From: Saussurea involucrata | Lineage: Eukaryota > Streptophyta > Magnoliopsida > Asterales > Asteraceae | Reading direction: 5' to 3' | DNA length: 64,000 nucleotides | Assembly (NCBI GenBank): GCA_033807775.1 | Contig: CM066325.1 | Span: 14,882,301 to 14,946,300 of the forward strand | In this document: in pieces, positions 21,584 to 32,900 of the stretch | How positions within the stretch are numbered: position 1 is the first letter of the stretch | Layout of the letters: each line of letters begins with the position of its first letter | Notes under the pieces: generated by a model | Seen by the model: the letters and a program-made list of their open reading frames with translations, nothing else | Databases searched by the model: none | What the model was told of the DNA's origin: nothing | Translations under genes and position numbers: made by a program

Positions 21584-21724
21584 ATTTCTAGACGCTTTGA
21601 AGAACTCAATCCAAAGCGACCTACTTAGGGTAACACGCTTGTCCCAACGGGTTCCCCTAAGTACTCGATCGTCGCGCTTGACGAAATATCGGATTGATGC
21701 GGGAAACATCTCCAAGATCCATAT
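21584..21724 (-). CDS. Ulp1-like gene, internal exon
   Basis: A minus-strand exon from about 21724 to 21584, with acceptor TAATTCCAG and donor GTAAGTTC. It encodes a basic stretch containing MFPASIRYFVKRDDRVLRG and WDKRVTLSRSLWIEFF. I do not recognise the segment by name; its position between DUF1985 and the linker fits the MULE ULP-gene layout. Confidence 0.55.
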
Positions 21725-21813
21725 CTGGAATTAGACAAGAAGAGCAAGTACGTAAAAAGAAAAGCCAAACAGTTTGTATGTATTATTAACAATTGTTATA
21801 CTACGTATCTAAC

Positions 21814-22486
21814 CTTGAAGGCGTATGTAAAACCACAAAGATTCATCTTTGCATGTCGATCGACGCGTCTGCCTATGGCTCGGTGCAGATTAGAGTAGCA
21901 ATGTGTCCAGATATGGCTACCCCACGGGTAGCTGTTAAACAGCTCAAGGTCCTCGACGGCCCTAAGGACCGTCGATGAAGCATGCTGGCTATACTCACGG
22001 CCCAGGAAGCCCATATCCACGATCACCACCAAGCATATACGGACAGCATCGTCGTCGGTTAGGGCACTAAGGCCCTCTTTCATATTTTCCCGGGCTGCCT
22101 TCAGCTTCAAACGAGATGCTGAAATGCCGAAAACCCTAGGAACGAAGGAGCAGTCTTCTAAGGGAGGAAGGGGGAGCCTCTCCAAAGCGTAGTCCTGTAA
22201 TTAGACAGAACTCCCGACGCCCAAAATGCAATTGAGAGCCGAAGAAATCAAAATGCATCTCCTCCGGCTCAGCGTTGGCGTCCTCGACCTCCAACTGTAG
22301 AAACATGTGTACTAGCGTAGGGTCGCCACCAGAGTAAGACACATCCATCCATGGCCCGAACGGTGTCCCTCTATAGATGGTCTCAAGGGTATCTGCGCGA
22401 TCACCTAATCCCCTAAAGAGCGCTCCTAATTCCTCGATGTATGAAACTTTGCACCTTACCGTCAAGTCGATGTTAAAGAAATCCTT
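21814..22486 (-). pseudogene. DUF1985 region of the Ulp1-like gene, frameshifted
   Basis: A minus-strand exon from about 22486 (acceptor CTATGTAG) to 21814 (donor GTTAGATA). The first part ends with FGSQLHFGRREFCLITGLRF, the hallmark of DUF1985, a domain often found N-terminal to Ulp1 domains in plant transposon-borne genes. Homology then continues in another frame (DDDAVRICLVVIVDMGFLG, then VEDLELFNSYPWGSHIW), so there is a frameshift at about 22185-22190, just after LRFG. Together with the stop in the linker exon and the retrotransposon insertion, this makes the gene a pseudogene. Confidence 0.7.
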
Positions 22487-22499
22487 CTACATAGTCATT

Positions 22500-23535
22500 C
22501 ACAGATGTTATAGTTAGTGTTATATATAGATGCTGCAGTTTATTTTATTTTATATAGATGTTGCGGTTTATTTTATTTCAACGTATAATAGTGTTATATA
22601 TAGATAAAGTGCGGTTGTATTTTATTTCAACGTATAATAATGTTATATATAGATAAAGTGCGGTTTATTTTATTTCAACGTATAATAGTGTTATATATAG
22701 ATAAAGTGCGGTTTATTTTATTTCAACGTATAATAGTGTTATATATAGATAAAGTGCGGTTTATTTTATTTCAACGTATAATAATGTTATATATAGATAA
22801 AGTGCGGTTGTATTTTATTTCAACGTATAATAGTGTTATATAAAGATAAAGTGCGGTTGTATTTTATTTCAACGTATAATAGTGTTATACATAGATAAAG
22901 TGCGGTTTATTTTATTTCAACGTATAATAGTGTTATATATAGATAAAGTGCGGTTTATTTTATTTCAACGTATAATAGTGTTATATATAGATAAAGTGTG
23001 GTTTATTTTATTTCAACTTATAATAGTGTTATATATAGATAAAGTGCGGTTTATTTTATTTCAACGTATCATATTGTTATATATAGATAAAGTGCGGTTG
23101 TATTTTATTTCAACGTATAATAGTGTTATACATAGATAAAGTGCGGTTTATTTTATTTCAACGTATAATAGTGTTATATATAGATAAAGTGCGGTTTATT
23201 TTATTTCAACGTATAATAGTGTTATATATAGATAAAGTGCGGTTTATTTTATTTCAACGTATAATAGTGTTATATATAGATAAAGTGCGGTTTATTTTAT
23301 TTCAACGTATCATATTGTTATATATAGATAAAGTGCGGTTGTATTTTATTTCAACGTATAATAGTGTTATATAAAGATAAAGTGCGGTTGTATTTTATTT
23401 CAACGTATAATAGTGTTATATATAGATAAAGTGCGGTTTATTTTATTTCAACGTATAATAGTGTTATATATAGATAAAGTGCGGTTTATTTTATTTCAAC
23501 GTATCATATTGTTATATAGAGATAAAGTGCGGTTT
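22500..23535. repeat. 48-bp minisatellite, about 20 units, higher-order period of five
   Basis: The unit contains ATAGATAAAGTGCGGTTTAT and TTTATTTCAACGTATAATAG and repeats at 48 bp. Variant units (CATATTG in place of TAATAGTG, ATACATAG in place of ATATATAG, GGTTGTATT in place of GGTTTATT) recur about every 241-242 bp, so blocks of five units were themselves duplicated. It lies in the long first intron of the MULE-borne gene. Plus-strand frames reading IVLYIDKVRFILFQR are an artefact of a unit length divisible by three. Confidence 0.9.
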
Positions 23536-23655
23536 AGGGACCCTAGTTGTCATTCTTAAAAGTTTAGGACCTAATTGGCATTCTTAAAAGTTTAGGGACC
23601 TAAGTTGTCATTCTTAAAACCGTAGGGACCTAAGTTGTCATTCTTAACATTTTTT
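23536..23655. repeat. Short tandem repeat after the minisatellite
   Basis: About four copies of a ~33-bp unit containing GGGACCTAAGTTGTCATTCT, TAAAAGTTTAGG-type, with decay at the edges. Confidence 0.7.
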
Positions 23656-24560
23656 TATAAAAAACACATATTTAACAATTTTTTTATAAAATGTGTTTTT
23701 TTATAAAAAAATTGTTAAGAGTGTGTTTTTATAAAAAAATTGTTATAGTTTTATGGTTTTATGTTTGAATGTGATATTTGTATGTTATAATATGTATGTT
23801 GTTATAGTGTGTTTTTTCATATAAAAATTGTTAAAAATGTGTTTTTTTTATAAAAACACACCCTTAACAATTTTTATAAAAACACACTCTTAACAATTTT
23901 TTTATAAAAAACCTGTTTTTATAAAAAATTGTTAAGGGTGTGTTTTTATAAAAAAATTGTTAAGAGTGTGTTTTTATAAAAAAAAAACATTGTTAACAAT
24001 TTTTTTTTATAAAAACACACTCTTAACAATTTTTTTATAAAAAAACTCTTAACAATTTTTATATGAAAAAACACACTATAACAACATACACATTATAACA
24101 TACAAATATCACATTCAAACATAAAACCATAAAACTATAACAATTTTTTTATAAAAACACACTTTTAACAATTTTTTATAAAAAAACACATTTTAACATT
24201 TTTTTATAAAAACTGTTTTTATAAAAAAAAATTAACAATTTTTTTATAAAAAAACACATTATAAAAACCATAAAACTATAACAATTTTTTATAAAAACAC
24301 ACTATTAAACATTTTTTATAAAAAAACTGTTTTTATAAAAAATTGTTAAGGGTGTGTTTTTATAAAAAAATTGTTAAGAGTGTGTTTTTATATAAAAAAA
24401 CACATTGTTAACAATTTTTTTATAAAAACACGCTCTTAACAATTTTTTTATAAAAAAACACTCTTAACAATTTTTATATGAAAAACACACTATAACAACA
24501 TACACATTATAACATACAAATATCACATTCAAACATAAAACCATACATATCATGTTAAAC
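23640..24560. repeat. Hairpin-rich low-complexity array
   Basis: Multiple inverted and direct copies of AACAATTTTTTTATAAAAAC and its complement. A ~100-bp block at 23735-23835 (GAATGTGATATTTGTATG) is present inverted at about 24045-24140 and again at about 24465-24555. Any transcript would fold into several strong stems. It is intronic on the minus strand. No gene. Confidence 0.75.
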
Positions 24561-24668
24561 ATAGAACATATTCAAACATAAGTTATAAACACTATAACAA
24601 CCTACGAATCATATATCTTAACTTAAAATAACATACAAAAAATAATAAATAACATAAGGAAAACATAC

Positions 24669-24689
24669 CAAAGAGGTAATACGAGACAT
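24669..24689 (-). CDS. First coding exon of the Ulp1-like gene (7 codons)
   Basis: On the minus strand ATG at 24689 begins MSRITSL and runs into a strong donor, GTATGTTT, at 24668. It is too short for an ORF caller. The start is chosen because a TATA box and a CT-rich leader lie just upstream, and the next recognisable exon (DUF1985) is about 2.2 kb away beyond the repeats. Confidence 0.5.
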
Positions 24690-24816
24690 CTTCACAAAAC
24701 CCGAACGCGTATTCCACACGACAAAATTGAGAGAGTGGGAGAAAATTGAGAGAGTTTGATTAAAAATTGAGGGAGTTATAAAATAATGAGAGTGGACGGT
24801 TTTTGGTCCCCCCACC

Positions 24817-24827
24817 CCTTATATAGT
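24817..24827 (-). promoter_or_regulatory. Candidate promoter (TATA) of the Ulp1-like gene
   Basis: CTATATAAGG on the minus strand, followed by a ~130-nt leader rich in CTCTCTCAATTTT before the ATG at 24689. Position and spacing fit an RNA polymerase II promoter just inside the MULE's right subterminal repeat. Confidence 0.5.
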
Positions 24828-24904
24828 GCGGCCGATGTTATAAAAATTAGGGTTTGGGGCTTCAAATTTTTTTTAGGGTTAACCCTGTGCCGACGCGTGG
24901 CACA

Positions 24905-25219
24905 GGAGCCCGCGATCGCGGGAGGTCAAAGAAAGTCAATCGCGGACAGGGACCAAAAATGCACACGCGGGAATTCTTGAGGGGGGAAAGCTGTACCGCG
25001 GGTATTCTTGAGGGACCAACGCGGGCAAAGTGGGCAAACTTTGGTGACACGTGTAGCCCGCGATCGCGGGGGTCAATGAGTCAAACGCGGGCAGGGACCA
25101 AAACTGCACACGCGGGCATTCTTGAGAGGGAAAGCTGGACCGCGGGCATTCTTGAGGGACCAACGCGGGCAAAGTGGGTAAACATTGGTGACACGTGGCC
25201 TGGAGCCCGCGATCGCGGG
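24905..25219. repeat. ~150-bp tandem duplication with CCCGCGATCGCGGG palindromes
   Basis: Two near-identical blocks (about 24905-25050 and 25055-25200) share GGGACCAAAAATGCACACGC-like and GAGGGACCAACGCGGGCAAA words. The 14-bp palindrome occurs at 24909-24922, 25057-25070 and 25206-25219, so at ~149-bp spacing. It matches the palindromes in the left subterminal region. Plus-strand frames here are compositional. Confidence 0.75.
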
Positions 25220-25726
25220 TTCCATCGCGGATTTTTAGGGCATTTTTGCAAAATGGGAGAGATTTTGGGTATTTCAGTAAAAGATGGTCAAACTTAGGGT
25301 ATTTTAATTAATTTCCCATAAAATTAACTCTAATAGTATTTATATAAAATAAGAGTATTTAATAATAATTAAAAAAACAAAAAACTCAATGGTCAACGAT
25401 GGCCGATACACCTGGCGCCGAGCAAGGGGGCTCGCGCGGCCCGTCGCGAGATGGGGTGGATTCGAGAAGCATCTGATTCCTTTTATTTTAGTGTGTTGTC
25501 AAATCAGAAATCTTGTGTCAAATCAAGAATCTTTTGTCAAATCAAGAAGGAATATTTCATTTCTTAATATTTATTTTTCTAAAAAGGTATTGATGGTGGA
25601 CCACATTTCCTCAAGCAAAACATGAGGAGAGATGGTTGACTAGTTTTGAATTTTTTTTATAAAAAAACTATTTTTATAGATGAGTTTTTAAAAGTGGTTA
25701 AAAAAATTAAGTACTCCATCAATGTC

Positions 25727-25985
25727 ACATATTATTCACATAAAGTTACATTTTTATTTTTTACTTAAGTTCTTTTTCAATAATTCATGTACCAAACATT
25801 ATTTTCATACCTATTCATGGTAATTTAACTTTTCGGGCCTATTTGTTTTCATGGATTCAGCTCTTATTTGGGCATTATATCTTAATCAATTAGACATTCC
25901 TAGATTCAGGGTGTTTGGTTAATTTTAATAATCAGAGGATCTTATCTCTGATTATCCTCTAAATCAAAAAGTGAAAACATAACCT
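25727..25985. other. Intergenic sequence right of the MULE nest
   Basis: No gene seen. GGTGTTTGGTTAATTTTAAT at 25918-25937, with a small inverted repeat (AATCAGAGGATCTTATCTCT), looks like one end of a hAT-type or MITE remnant. Confidence 0.4.
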
Positions 25986-25989
25986 CTAA

Positions 25990-26552
25990 TTCGCTTAGAG
26001 GTAAGCCTCCTGATTAGTTCTCGTTTCTTTAATTTTAGGGTTCCCTGTTTCTGGTTGACCACAGGCAGGAGAGCAGCAGCAGATCCACAACCACCGATTC
26101 CAAATACGATTTTGGCCGCTACACTTCTCCTTCTCCTTGATAGTAATAGATAGGGCATCGAGATAGAGATAGTAACACATAGGGCTGCACTCTTTTTCTT
26201 TAGGTAGGAGAAACCCTAAAATCCTTTTTGTTTTTGTTTTGAATGCAGCGTATTCATGATGCTGGTGAGTTATTACCCCCTTAATTTGATCCTCTCTTGG
26301 AACCTTGGTGTATGTCATGATAATTTTTATCGTTTATGCTTCTTTCATATAGACATGGAAAACGAGGTCATCGAATTCGACATAGGATTAGGAGGAGGTG
26401 GTGGAGATGATGCGGTAGCCATTATCGATGATGAAGAAATGACTGATGATTCTCCCACCGCTGCTACCAATGGCAGTATTGTAGGAACCCTTCGATCATC
26501 ATTCCAATTATGTGTGAATCCATGTGCTGCCATACGTGTCTATTTAAGATAG
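25990..26552 (+). pseudogene. 5' fragment of a FAR1-related (FRS-type) gene
   Basis: A leader with a plausible intron (donor in GATGCTGGTGAGT near 26264, acceptor TTTCATATAG at 26343-26352) precedes ATG at 26355. The 65-aa frame starts MENEVIEFDIGLGGGGGD and has an acidic stretch (DDEEMTDDSPTAATNG). This resembles the N-terminus of FAR1-related sequence proteins, transposase-derived plant transcription factors normally of about 700-900 aa. Here it runs into unrelated sequence (GTLRSSFQLCVNP) and stops at 26552. None of the FAR1 DNA-binding, MULE or SWIM domains follow. It is best read as a stranded 5' end left by rearrangement; family assignment is from memory of the motif. Confidence 0.45.
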
Positions 26553-26985
26553 CTTCCATGTGTCTCATATGTGACTATTAATAAAATTGGGGAGCTGCTT
26601 GTTTTTTAAGAAACCAAAAGATTTACACAAGTTTTTTTAATTTAAAATATGGATGTTTTCATAAATGTATGTGAGTTGTGAATATATTTTTTTATAATTT
26701 CAAAAAGTATAATATTTTGAGGGATAAAATATATAATTATATATATTCAGACATTTGTGGACAGACGTAAACAAACAGTCTAACTGATTTAGATTTCAGA
26801 CTTCAGCACCACCTCTTAAAAATCAGAAATGAAATCAGATTTCAGATTTCAGACTTCAGCACCTTTTAAAAAAAACAATCGCCACCTTCATCTTATCCTC
26901 CCACCGTTATTATATAAAAAAGTAAATTGTTTAAGGGCAATTTTGTAAATCGGTTGATGAAATCTTCAGTGGTTTCCTTCGGAGG
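26553..26985. other. Intergenic region upstream of the MOM1-like gene
   Basis: No gene seen. ATTTCAGACTTCAGCACC occurs twice (about 26793-26810 and 26846-26863), a probable MITE or repeat remnant. The promoter of the next gene should lie in the right part; I see no clear TATA box. Confidence 0.4.
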
Positions 26986-26989
26986 CTGA

Positions 26990-29900
26990 ACGTCAAAACT
27001 TGAATATTTTTGGTCTTTACTCTATAATCGGTATTCCGGCTTCCTCCTCACTGCCCTTGTTTTCCACCGCCGGAGAACCGGAAAAATCCTCAATTCACAA
27101 GAAGAAACAATCGATGCATGTATGATCGTCTAAATCCCCAATTTTACAGCTGCAGGTTTGTATATCGTCGGTGAAATTATATATATATATGCCCTATCTT
27201 TGTCGATGGTTTAAGTATTGTAATTCATATAATTTTCAAATGGAACTTGATTAGGTTATCTTTTTATATTTATTTGCTGCATATGGTGTTACTTTGAACG
27301 ATTTATGCTGTTTACATGTGTTAGCCGCTTGTTTTTTGGCCCTTAAATAGGGAAAACTGAAAAGCGTAGAGAAAGGTTAGGGATGACGGTATGAGATCTG
27401 TTAGCAAGTTCTAGGTTATTAATGGCGTACATTAGCAATGATTGTTTTGTGTGTGTAATTTGGGCAGAGAGTGTGAAATTCATGGACATATTAGATGTTA
27501 CCAATGTGGGTGGGAAAATGAGTGTTATACTTGATTTTAGGAGTGCTGGATCAGGGGCTACTATTAGTTTGATGATGAAGTTCCATAATTTTCTGTTCAC
27601 TGGCTTCAAATGTAAGCAGAGACTTGTTCTATGTGAAATAGGAGAGATGTGTAATATACTAATATGGTCAGTTGAAGGATATTATATCTACTATTTGATT
27701 GTTAAGAAAAAACTGGATTTTGCCTATATTCGTTGGTTAAAGTGTGTTGCATGGCTCTCTGCATCTGCAGTTGCCACGATGACCAATGATAGTAAATTAA
27801 AGGACCAGGGAAATACAAAGTTAAAGAAGAAAAATGCATCCCCTGCTTCAATCTCTGGATCAGCTGATGCCTCTGGATTAAGAAGGTCAGGCAGAGAAAC
27901 ATCGTCGACGAAACAAGCCACGACAAGTCCATCAAATGCTCGAAAGTCTGAACGAGTTGAGAAGCAGGCTTTGCCAAGTACTCCCTTAGTAAAGAAGAAA
28001 TCAGAGAGTATTGAAAAAAAGACGGGGGAAAGTCCTTTGAGGAGGTCTGATAGAGGAAAGAAAAACTTATCACCAGGTTCTTCAGGATCAAAGAAGTCGG
28101 CTGAGGTTCCTGCTTCATCAAACAGCAAGTCAAAGAAAGAGAAGATTTCAAGCAGTTCCAAAGAGAGTGTGGGGGATGCTAGTGAAGATAACAAAGATGA
28201 AAGGCAGGATCCAAATGTTTGTGGCAGGAAGAGGAAGAGACTGACTGCTCGTGGTTATAAGGCTTTATTCAAACCTCAACGAATAAGAATTGAAGCAGGT
28301 GCCTACGTTTATTTACCTTTCTGTATTCTATCATTATACCTTTGTTGTGTCACTAAGAGCTGCTCATAGTTTCTTTCATCAACTGACAATCTGATACGTC
28401 CCATTAACGATGATCTATTTTACAATAAATAATCATTACAGTTTGAAAAAAATGTTTTCTTTTTCAATGTAACATACTGCTTCTAAGATTTCTGAGCACA
28501 GTTTGATGCCAAATGGAGACACCCTTAAGTTATGAACTTATAAACTTATGATGCTTTTAGTCTGGAAATTTTTTCTTCATAGCAGGCTCTTTTATAGGTA
28601 ATCTTCTTTGTTTTGTTTCTTCTGTATACTTACGAAATTCTAAAGGAATTGGTTGACAACTTCTTTTGTTGGCAACTTGGCACGCAGATGATGACAAGGA
28701 TCCCAATGGGCAAGAGAAGTCACCTCAAGCTAATACGATCAGCAACGGAGGTACTGCTAGCACAGTTAAGAAGCATGATAATGTTGAAACTAGCCCATGC
28801 TCAAAAGAAACAAGGTATTATTACTTATCACAGTCGCTCCTATCCTTATTTGGGTTAGATATCAGTTATGCCGAGACATATGCGATTTTTGCTATGTTCA
28901 TTGAAGCCATTTCTTCCGTAATTTATCTTTTAGTAGGTAAAACGAACCAAACCAAACCAAATGATTAGTTACTCATACCCTGCAGAATTAATCATGGTTT
29001 GGAGAATCAGCAGGAACTTGACCCTTGTGACAACACAGGCGAAGGAGATTTATGTGGCACCTCTAATTCCAAGGTTGGTCAACTTTTAGATGTTCTTTTC
29101 ACGTATTGGCTGTTAACTGTTCAACAAACCACACTTTTTAATTTTCATTGCTTGTATTGACATCTGTTATTCCTTTCTTTCCATAATTTACCACCTTACT
29201 TAGATTATATTCAGAAAGTCTTCAATGATTGAAATCAATTAGAACATTTGTAATATATAACCGAGTTGAGTCATTGGAAATTTCTGGTTTTGATGCTTGA
29301 GTTGAAGCTCGGTTGCTAATTGAAGCGCTGGGCTTGTGAAAATTTTTAACAACAAAGATTCGGTAAATTATAACTCAAATCTTGTCTGTTTATTGATTCT
29401 CTACCAGAGAGTGAACAGTTTTATAGTTGAGATTGAGTTCATTGCAAACACAATCTAATTTGTGTACCACAAACAATATCACCCATGTCCAACCTTTGCT
29501 GATAAGATACAACTTAAAACATCAACGATCACCAAAACCTAGTTTTGCCAGCTCTATATGTATGGATCGACACAATCTTTGAGAGAGTATTGTGGTTCCC
29601 AAGTCACTTACAAGAGAAGAGTATAGATGTAATTCAAAAATGCTTCTTCACTAATCAAATAACACTAGTTGAAGTTATGTCTTTCCAAAGTGTACACATG
29701 GAAAAAATATTTGTAAGCATTGTATATCGACTATTCTATAAAATCATCATAAAGCTATGTCATTTCATTATATTCCAAATTGGCTTAATTTCAGATGTCC
29801 GGTTCATCATTATATAGATCATAATAGATGTACATCCATCATGGATAAAATGTATTCTAACCCATATTCAAGGATTAGTAAATATGCTAAACATTCTGAA

Positions 29901-32900
29901 CTTGCAGTTAGCAATAGATGCACCAATAGACCAGTTCACGAAAATAATAAGTGGTAGACTTTATACATATTTTCTTTTTTAATTTGTGTTGCTGCCTACT
30001 TTATTTGTTCTGGCACTAACCTCCTTTTCTCTTGAATCCCCAATCCGTCTTTCTAGACGGTGAAGAGATCGACTGTGCCACATAAGCTGTTGAGGAAAAG
30101 ACTATTGTTGTCTTTTAAGACACTAAATGAGAGCCAGGAGGATGCTGGTAAGGTTTTAGATTACCACCATGAGTGGCTTGTGGAATGGCAAGGCCTAGAT
30201 AATGGGCAAGCTACATGGGAGTTGGAGAGTGCTGTCCTAGGTTCACCTGAAGGTCAACACCTGATAAAAGAGTATGACGATGGTCATGGAAAGATGGGGA
30301 TTTCTGCTCCAATGGTTGATAAGGTACGTCTCTTGAAATTTTCAATGCAAGCTCATTTTCTAAGTAAGTTAGTAAAACTAATTTAAGGAAACATCGATGG
30401 CAGTGGTCTCATTCATATAAACCATGATAATCTCTATTATTTGGAATTGGGAGGGACAGCTGGCTGGGTTCATAAAAAATGGGCTACATTAATGGGTTTA
30501 TATATGCTTTTAGCATGTGTACGTTGAAAATTATTTAATTAAAAGACAAGGAAAAGACAAAAAAAAGGATAAAAAGACCAAACTGCTCCTCACTTAACCG
30601 AGCTAACAGAATGGAGTTGGTGCCAGCGACCACTTTCAAACCAAAATGCAAACTGTAGTGATCATTCTTGTAATTTTTGCATTTGAGGGATGAGTTTTAT
30701 AGTTCTTTACAAACTACAGGGACCAAAATTGTAGTTTTTACTTTATTGTTTAAGCTTGTAGTTTTCACCATGTTGAAAAATAGAGCAGAAGAAAAATTTG
30801 ATACCTTGCATGGTATGGATGGAATCTTTATGATATAAGCTTTGAAAAGTGAACCAAGCGTTATCGACATTATGTCCATGTCATCTTTAAGAGGATTACG
30901 TAATAATACACCTAGCAAGTTTAATCAGGACTTTGTTGCTAGATTCAACCAACCAAATATTTTTGTCTAGGATCAGTCCTCTTATAATTGACTTGATTTT
31001 GACTCTCTGTGAAGTCAATCATGTTGGGATCGCCTATAGATTCATGTTTATGTTGCTCATACTAATTACTATTACGCAATTTTGCTGTCAGCGTCAAACC
31101 TAATTCATGAGGACTGAATATTCCAACTTTTTTTTTAATCTGTCTGATGCTTAAGATTAAGGCATCATCTGTCAATGGTGTTAATCTGTTAATACTACTA
31201 TGTAGGTTTGCTATCAGCAAGTAACTTCAGCTGTAGGTTTTATTTATTTATTGTAATGCCCCGATTTCCAAATGGGTGCCGTTACTTTCTTTAACCTTTG
31301 GTACTACCAAGGCTTGCATGTGAACTAAATTGAACTTTAATTTTTTTCCATGTCTTACTATTACATCAGAGTTGAAACATCAGCGGAACCATAACTTAAT
31401 AGCTTTTAATACAACAAACTTCGTTGTTGAATAGAATAGTACTACTTCATGCTATCCCTCTTTATTTCTTATCTGAGATATATACATGGAATGTGTAAGC
31501 TTTAAGGTTAGTGAGCAGTTATGGTTTCATGAATAAACAACTTTCATAATACTTGTCAGCTTGTGAATAATAATTCACTAAAACTCTTGTCATGCATAAA
31601 GTACTCATTTGAGATCTCACTTGCCACATGTAAGTATGCTATACTTGCCTTGAGGTTTGCCAACCCCGTGGTCCATAATGGCTGCCCCATAGGTCCGTTT
31701 GCAAGACATCCCTTATTATAATATTTATGGTCATAGATAACATGCATAAAACTTTCATGCCTTGTACATATTAAATGCAAATATATTGGCTACAATAACT
31801 TATCCTCATTTCATGTAAAGCAAACGTGCCAAAACATCTTATCAAATTCTTTATAATGCATAAAATACATTTATATGGCATATATGTATCTCAGTAGATC
31901 TCATAACGTACTTACTTTGATTACGCCTAGCTTTCCTTTGATTTCCTACTTCAAGCTTAGCAATGTATTGAGAGAGAGTGAGTGATTTTGGTATGGAACT
32001 AATGGTCTCACTTCATCCTCTATTTATAGTTAAACACAAGGCATCAACCACTTGTTCTTCTTGCTTTCAAGGTTGCACTCTTATGAGAATTTAATACCTC
32101 ATACTTTAGGATAAGAGAATCTTCACACATCATGCTTCTAGCTTGCCTTGTCATGCTTATTAGGATTGACTTGTCATGCTTGTTAGGATTGACTTGTTAT
32201 TACTTAGCTTTGCTAACACATACCTTTAGCCTTACAACTCATCACTTAGCTTTGCCAACTCATCACTTTAGCTTTACAACTCATCACTTGGCTTTGCTAA
32301 CTCATACCTTTAGCCTTACCACTCATTAGTCATCACTTAGATTGCCTTGTCATGCTTTCTAGATATGCTTTATCATCACTTAGATTGCCTTGTCATGCTT
32401 TCTAGATATGCTTTGTCATCAAATAGCTCTGCCAACATATTATTCTAGCCCTTATAACTCATCACTATATTGTTTTATCATGCTTATTAGGCTTGCTTTG
32501 TCATCTATGTAGCTTTGATTTCTCATGCTTTGCCTTGTAAGTTACTTGTAAGCTACATGTAAGCCACTTGTCATTGATAATATGATGATTTAAAGATGTT
32601 ACAGATGCTGGAATCTTTTGCACACTTAAACTTAATCATAACCCTTGTATTTAAGGCTTAAAACATTAAATTCTAACAAAATTAAAAGTAGGGTGTGACA
32701 TTACTACTGTTACTATTTTAACGAAATTCATGTCCTCTTGTTACTGCAGACCAAGGAACCATCAGTTAAATCTCCAACTAGTCCTGCTGGTGGTCCACCT
32801 GGGATGGATCAAATTCATTTCAGCTATGTTAAGAAGTTGCAAGATAGTTGGACTAAAGGGCAGAACAGAGTGCTTTTTGACAATCAGGCAAGTGTTTAAG

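Larger units (their letters stand above)
12889..25317. mobile_element. Inner MULE carrying a Ulp1-like protease gene
   Basis: The left end GGGAAATTAATTAAAATACC and the reverse complement of the right end give inverted repeats of about 110-120 bp. ATAAAATTA flanks both sides exactly (12880-12888 and 25318-25326), again a 9-bp Mutator-type duplication. The element is 12429 bp, or about 7.5 kb without the LTR retrotransposon inside. It carries a minus-strand gene with DUF1985 and Ulp1 (C48) regions and no recognisable transposase. ULP-like genes carried by MULEs are known in plants, for example the KAONASHI elements of Arabidopsis. The subterminal regions carry five copies of the palindrome CCCGCGATCGCGGG. 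Confidence 0.85.
10180..25717. mobile_element. Outer Mutator-like element, split by an inner MULE
   Basis: The left end GGATCCATAATTTTTTTAAC and the reverse complement of the right end (GGAGTACTTAATTTTTTTAA) begin long terminal inverted repeats. ATCAATGTC flanks both sides exactly (10171-10179 and 25718-25726), the 9-bp duplication of Mutator elements. The left repeat spans about 10180-11075. The right repeat is split: its inner part is 12470-12888 and its outer part 25327-25717, because the inner MULE inserted into it. Without the insert the element would be about 3.1 kb. Its only gene content is a decayed MuDR N-terminal fragment, so it is non-autonomous. The repeats carry a GC-rich island (10459-10502 and 25400-25452) in otherwise AT-rich DNA. 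Confidence 0.88.

Noticed and set aside
22640..23374. Three long plus-strand frames reading MLYIDKVRFILFQRIIV repeats
   Set aside because: They exist because the 48-bp minisatellite unit is divisible by three and happens to lack stops. No family match, and the DNA pattern explains them.
22500..23535. CRISPR-like regular repeat array
   Set aside because: Units are contiguous 48-bp tandem copies without unique spacers, in plant nuclear DNA.
24854..25297. 147-aa plus-strand frame with ILEGPTRAKW repeats
   Set aside because: It follows the ~150-bp GC-rich tandem duplication of the MULE subterminal region, with no known domain.
10010..25900. A large CACTA transposon around the MULE nest
   Set aside because: Only one CACTACAAGAAAA end is visible and no matching right end was found by eye.
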